Shown here one piece after another: positions 62,821 to 64,000 of a stretch of 64,000 nucleotides of DNA. The notes under the pieces are model-generated. The model saw only the letters and a program-made list of their open reading frames with translations, searched no databases and was not told the DNA's origin. The stretch is from Daphnia carinata (Eukaryota; Arthropoda; Branchiopoda; Diplostraca; Daphniidae), in the NCBI RefSeq assembly GCF_022539665.2, contig NC_081335.1:9689381-9753380 (forward strand), given 5' to 3'. Position 1 is the stretch's first letter, and each line of letters begins with the position of its first letter. The position numbers and the translations under genes were made by a program.

Positions 62821-64000
62821 GCCTCTGACTCGTTGGTGGAGGAGTGAACGGACGCTCGGTACGCAAAACAGATTTCTCCCAATACGTCTTCCCAATTATG
62901 ATGTTGCCCGTCTACGAGTTCTTTTCTTAGCATAGTCGTGAGGGTCCGGTTAAATCTTTCTGTTTCCCCATTGCTTGCCGGATTATATGCCGTAATGAAT
63001 CTTTGTTCGATGTTGAGTTTTTTGCAGAAGTATTTAAAGATACCGGAGGTAAAATTCGGTCCTCTATCTGAGACGATAGCTAGTGGGGGCCCATGGGTCA
63101 ATACAACATTCTTGTATACACATTCGGCCGTGGTACGGGCAGTTTGATCGGGTAGGGCGACAGCAATTACGTACTTTGTGAAGTAATCGGTGATTACACA
63201 GATACAGTTATTTCCGTTAGGAGATATTGGTTGGATGGGGCCTAAAAAATCTATTCCTATAATCTGAAATGGAAATTTAGCTAATTCGTGGGGGAAGAGG
63301 AAGGCTCTCAGCGTAGAGTTGGTGTTTGCAATGCAAATTTCGCAAGCAGAGCAATATTCTTTTATGTCTTTTCTCATTGTGGGCCAGTAGTAATTATTTT
63401 TGACTTTGAGATAGGTTCTAAGGAAAGCAAGGTGACCTGTTATCGGTTCGTCATGCATTTGTTTTAACACTACCCGACGTAAGGTAAGGGGCAGAATAAC
63501 TTGGGGATTTCAAACATTTCTCTTACTTTTTGCCGTCGGTGTTTCTATTCTATAAAGCACACCACTTGTGATTTGATAAAGGCTAATTTCCTTTGCCCAA
63601 ATTGGCATATTTTTTTCGTTCTCTTCGGAAAAAACTCCATCGTCTAAATATTTCCTTATTGCTTGACATAATGGATCCGCTGCTTGGCTAGCTACGATAT
63701 CTATTTCTACGTTATCCTCACGGATGTGGGCGACGCGAAGACGTGACAGACAATCGGCGTTTTGGTGCACACGTCCTGGCCGATACTTAATTTTGTAGTT
63801 GGTACCGGCTAATAAGATAGCCCAACGGCCTAATCTGCCGTTGTTGTCTTTCTGTTCCTCCAACCATTGCAGGGGACGGTGATGGCTAATCACCGTAAAA
63901 GGTTTATCTAACAGTAGTGTCGGAAATGCTTAATAGAGAATACAACTGCTAATGCCTCTTTTTCTACTGTAGCGTATTTTTGTTCAGCCGGTTTTATTTG
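62821..64000 (-). pseudogene. Pol of element C2: RNase H and integrase, 3' deleted
   Basis: Integrase 63470-62821 keeps the zinc region (HDEPITGH, CSACEIC) and the catalytic residues in GIDFLGP, VSDRGPNF and NGETERFN. It is cut in the C-terminal part at HSSTNES, where env begins. RNase H at 63510-64000 has a frameshift near 63900, a break near 63510, and ISHHRPL in place of ISDHRPL, losing a catalytic Asp. The element continues beyond the window. The lost segment would have held the pol tail, X1, X2 and the env start. Confidence 0.88.

Overview
The window is arthropod-type nuclear DNA, most likely from a crustacean or other arthropod. The evidence is a host-like gene remnant with very short GT-AG introns (53 and 58 nt), AT-rich spacers, several DNA-transposon families, and LTR elements whose primer sites match animal tRNA-Leu and tRNA-Ala. 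No prokaryotic signal, rRNA gene, CRISPR array or standard tRNA gene was seen. Almost everything is transposable-element sequence, mostly Ty3/Gypsy-type LTR retrotransposons nested inside one another; the species assignment is an inference.

Three LTR lineages dominate. Lineage B (LTR TGTAACG...CTTTACA, tRNA-Leu-like primer site) has two pre-gag ORFs, gag, pol, two small related accessory ORFs (called A and B here) and an envelope-like glycoprotein. The best copy, B3 (44429-54725, minus strand), has two 722-bp LTRs that differ at about three positions by eye, a 4-bp AATT target duplication and an open 1275-codon pol, but its gag, protease and the start of env are damaged. Lineage C/D (LTRs at 28541-29378 and 60598-61341) has the same plan with a different accessory pair, X1 and X2, both 170 residues with a C-terminal membrane anchor. 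Lineage A (LTRs of about 400 bp, tRNA-Ala-like primer site) has gag, protease, RT and RNase H. A fourth element, E, carries an unrelated envelope that resembles the errantivirus/baculovirus F type.

Layout: 1-3569 is the 3' end of plus-strand B1 (broken env and LTR). 3570-6101 is A1, 6102-11036 is A2 and 11037-20935 is B2; each abuts the next as though inserted into it. B2 also holds a hAT-like MITE and a solo LTR. 21306-22760 is a lineage-A remnant (A3). 22765-29378 is the 5' part of element D, broken by a foldback element and a TA-flanked transposon. 29379-32360 is element E with an LTR-like insert. 33128-36577 is bounded by inverted repeats and carries a candidate multi-exon gene. 36973-39469 is a group of nested inverted-repeat elements. 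40600-41622 is a decayed copy of the iron-sulfur assembly gene CIAO3/NARFL. 43440-44428 and 54726-57624 are the two halves of an older B element (B4) split by B3. 57625-60597 (C1) and 60598-64000 (C2) are lineage-C copies.

The most unusual signal is shared by lineages B and C: a pair of mutually related accessory genes lies between pol and env, and gene modules there are separated by A-tracts of 11 to 30 nt in the coding strand. Both lineages also keep a 7-bp hairpin between env and the polypurine tract, with compensatory base changes between them. Protein assignments come from motifs read by eye; no database search was possible.
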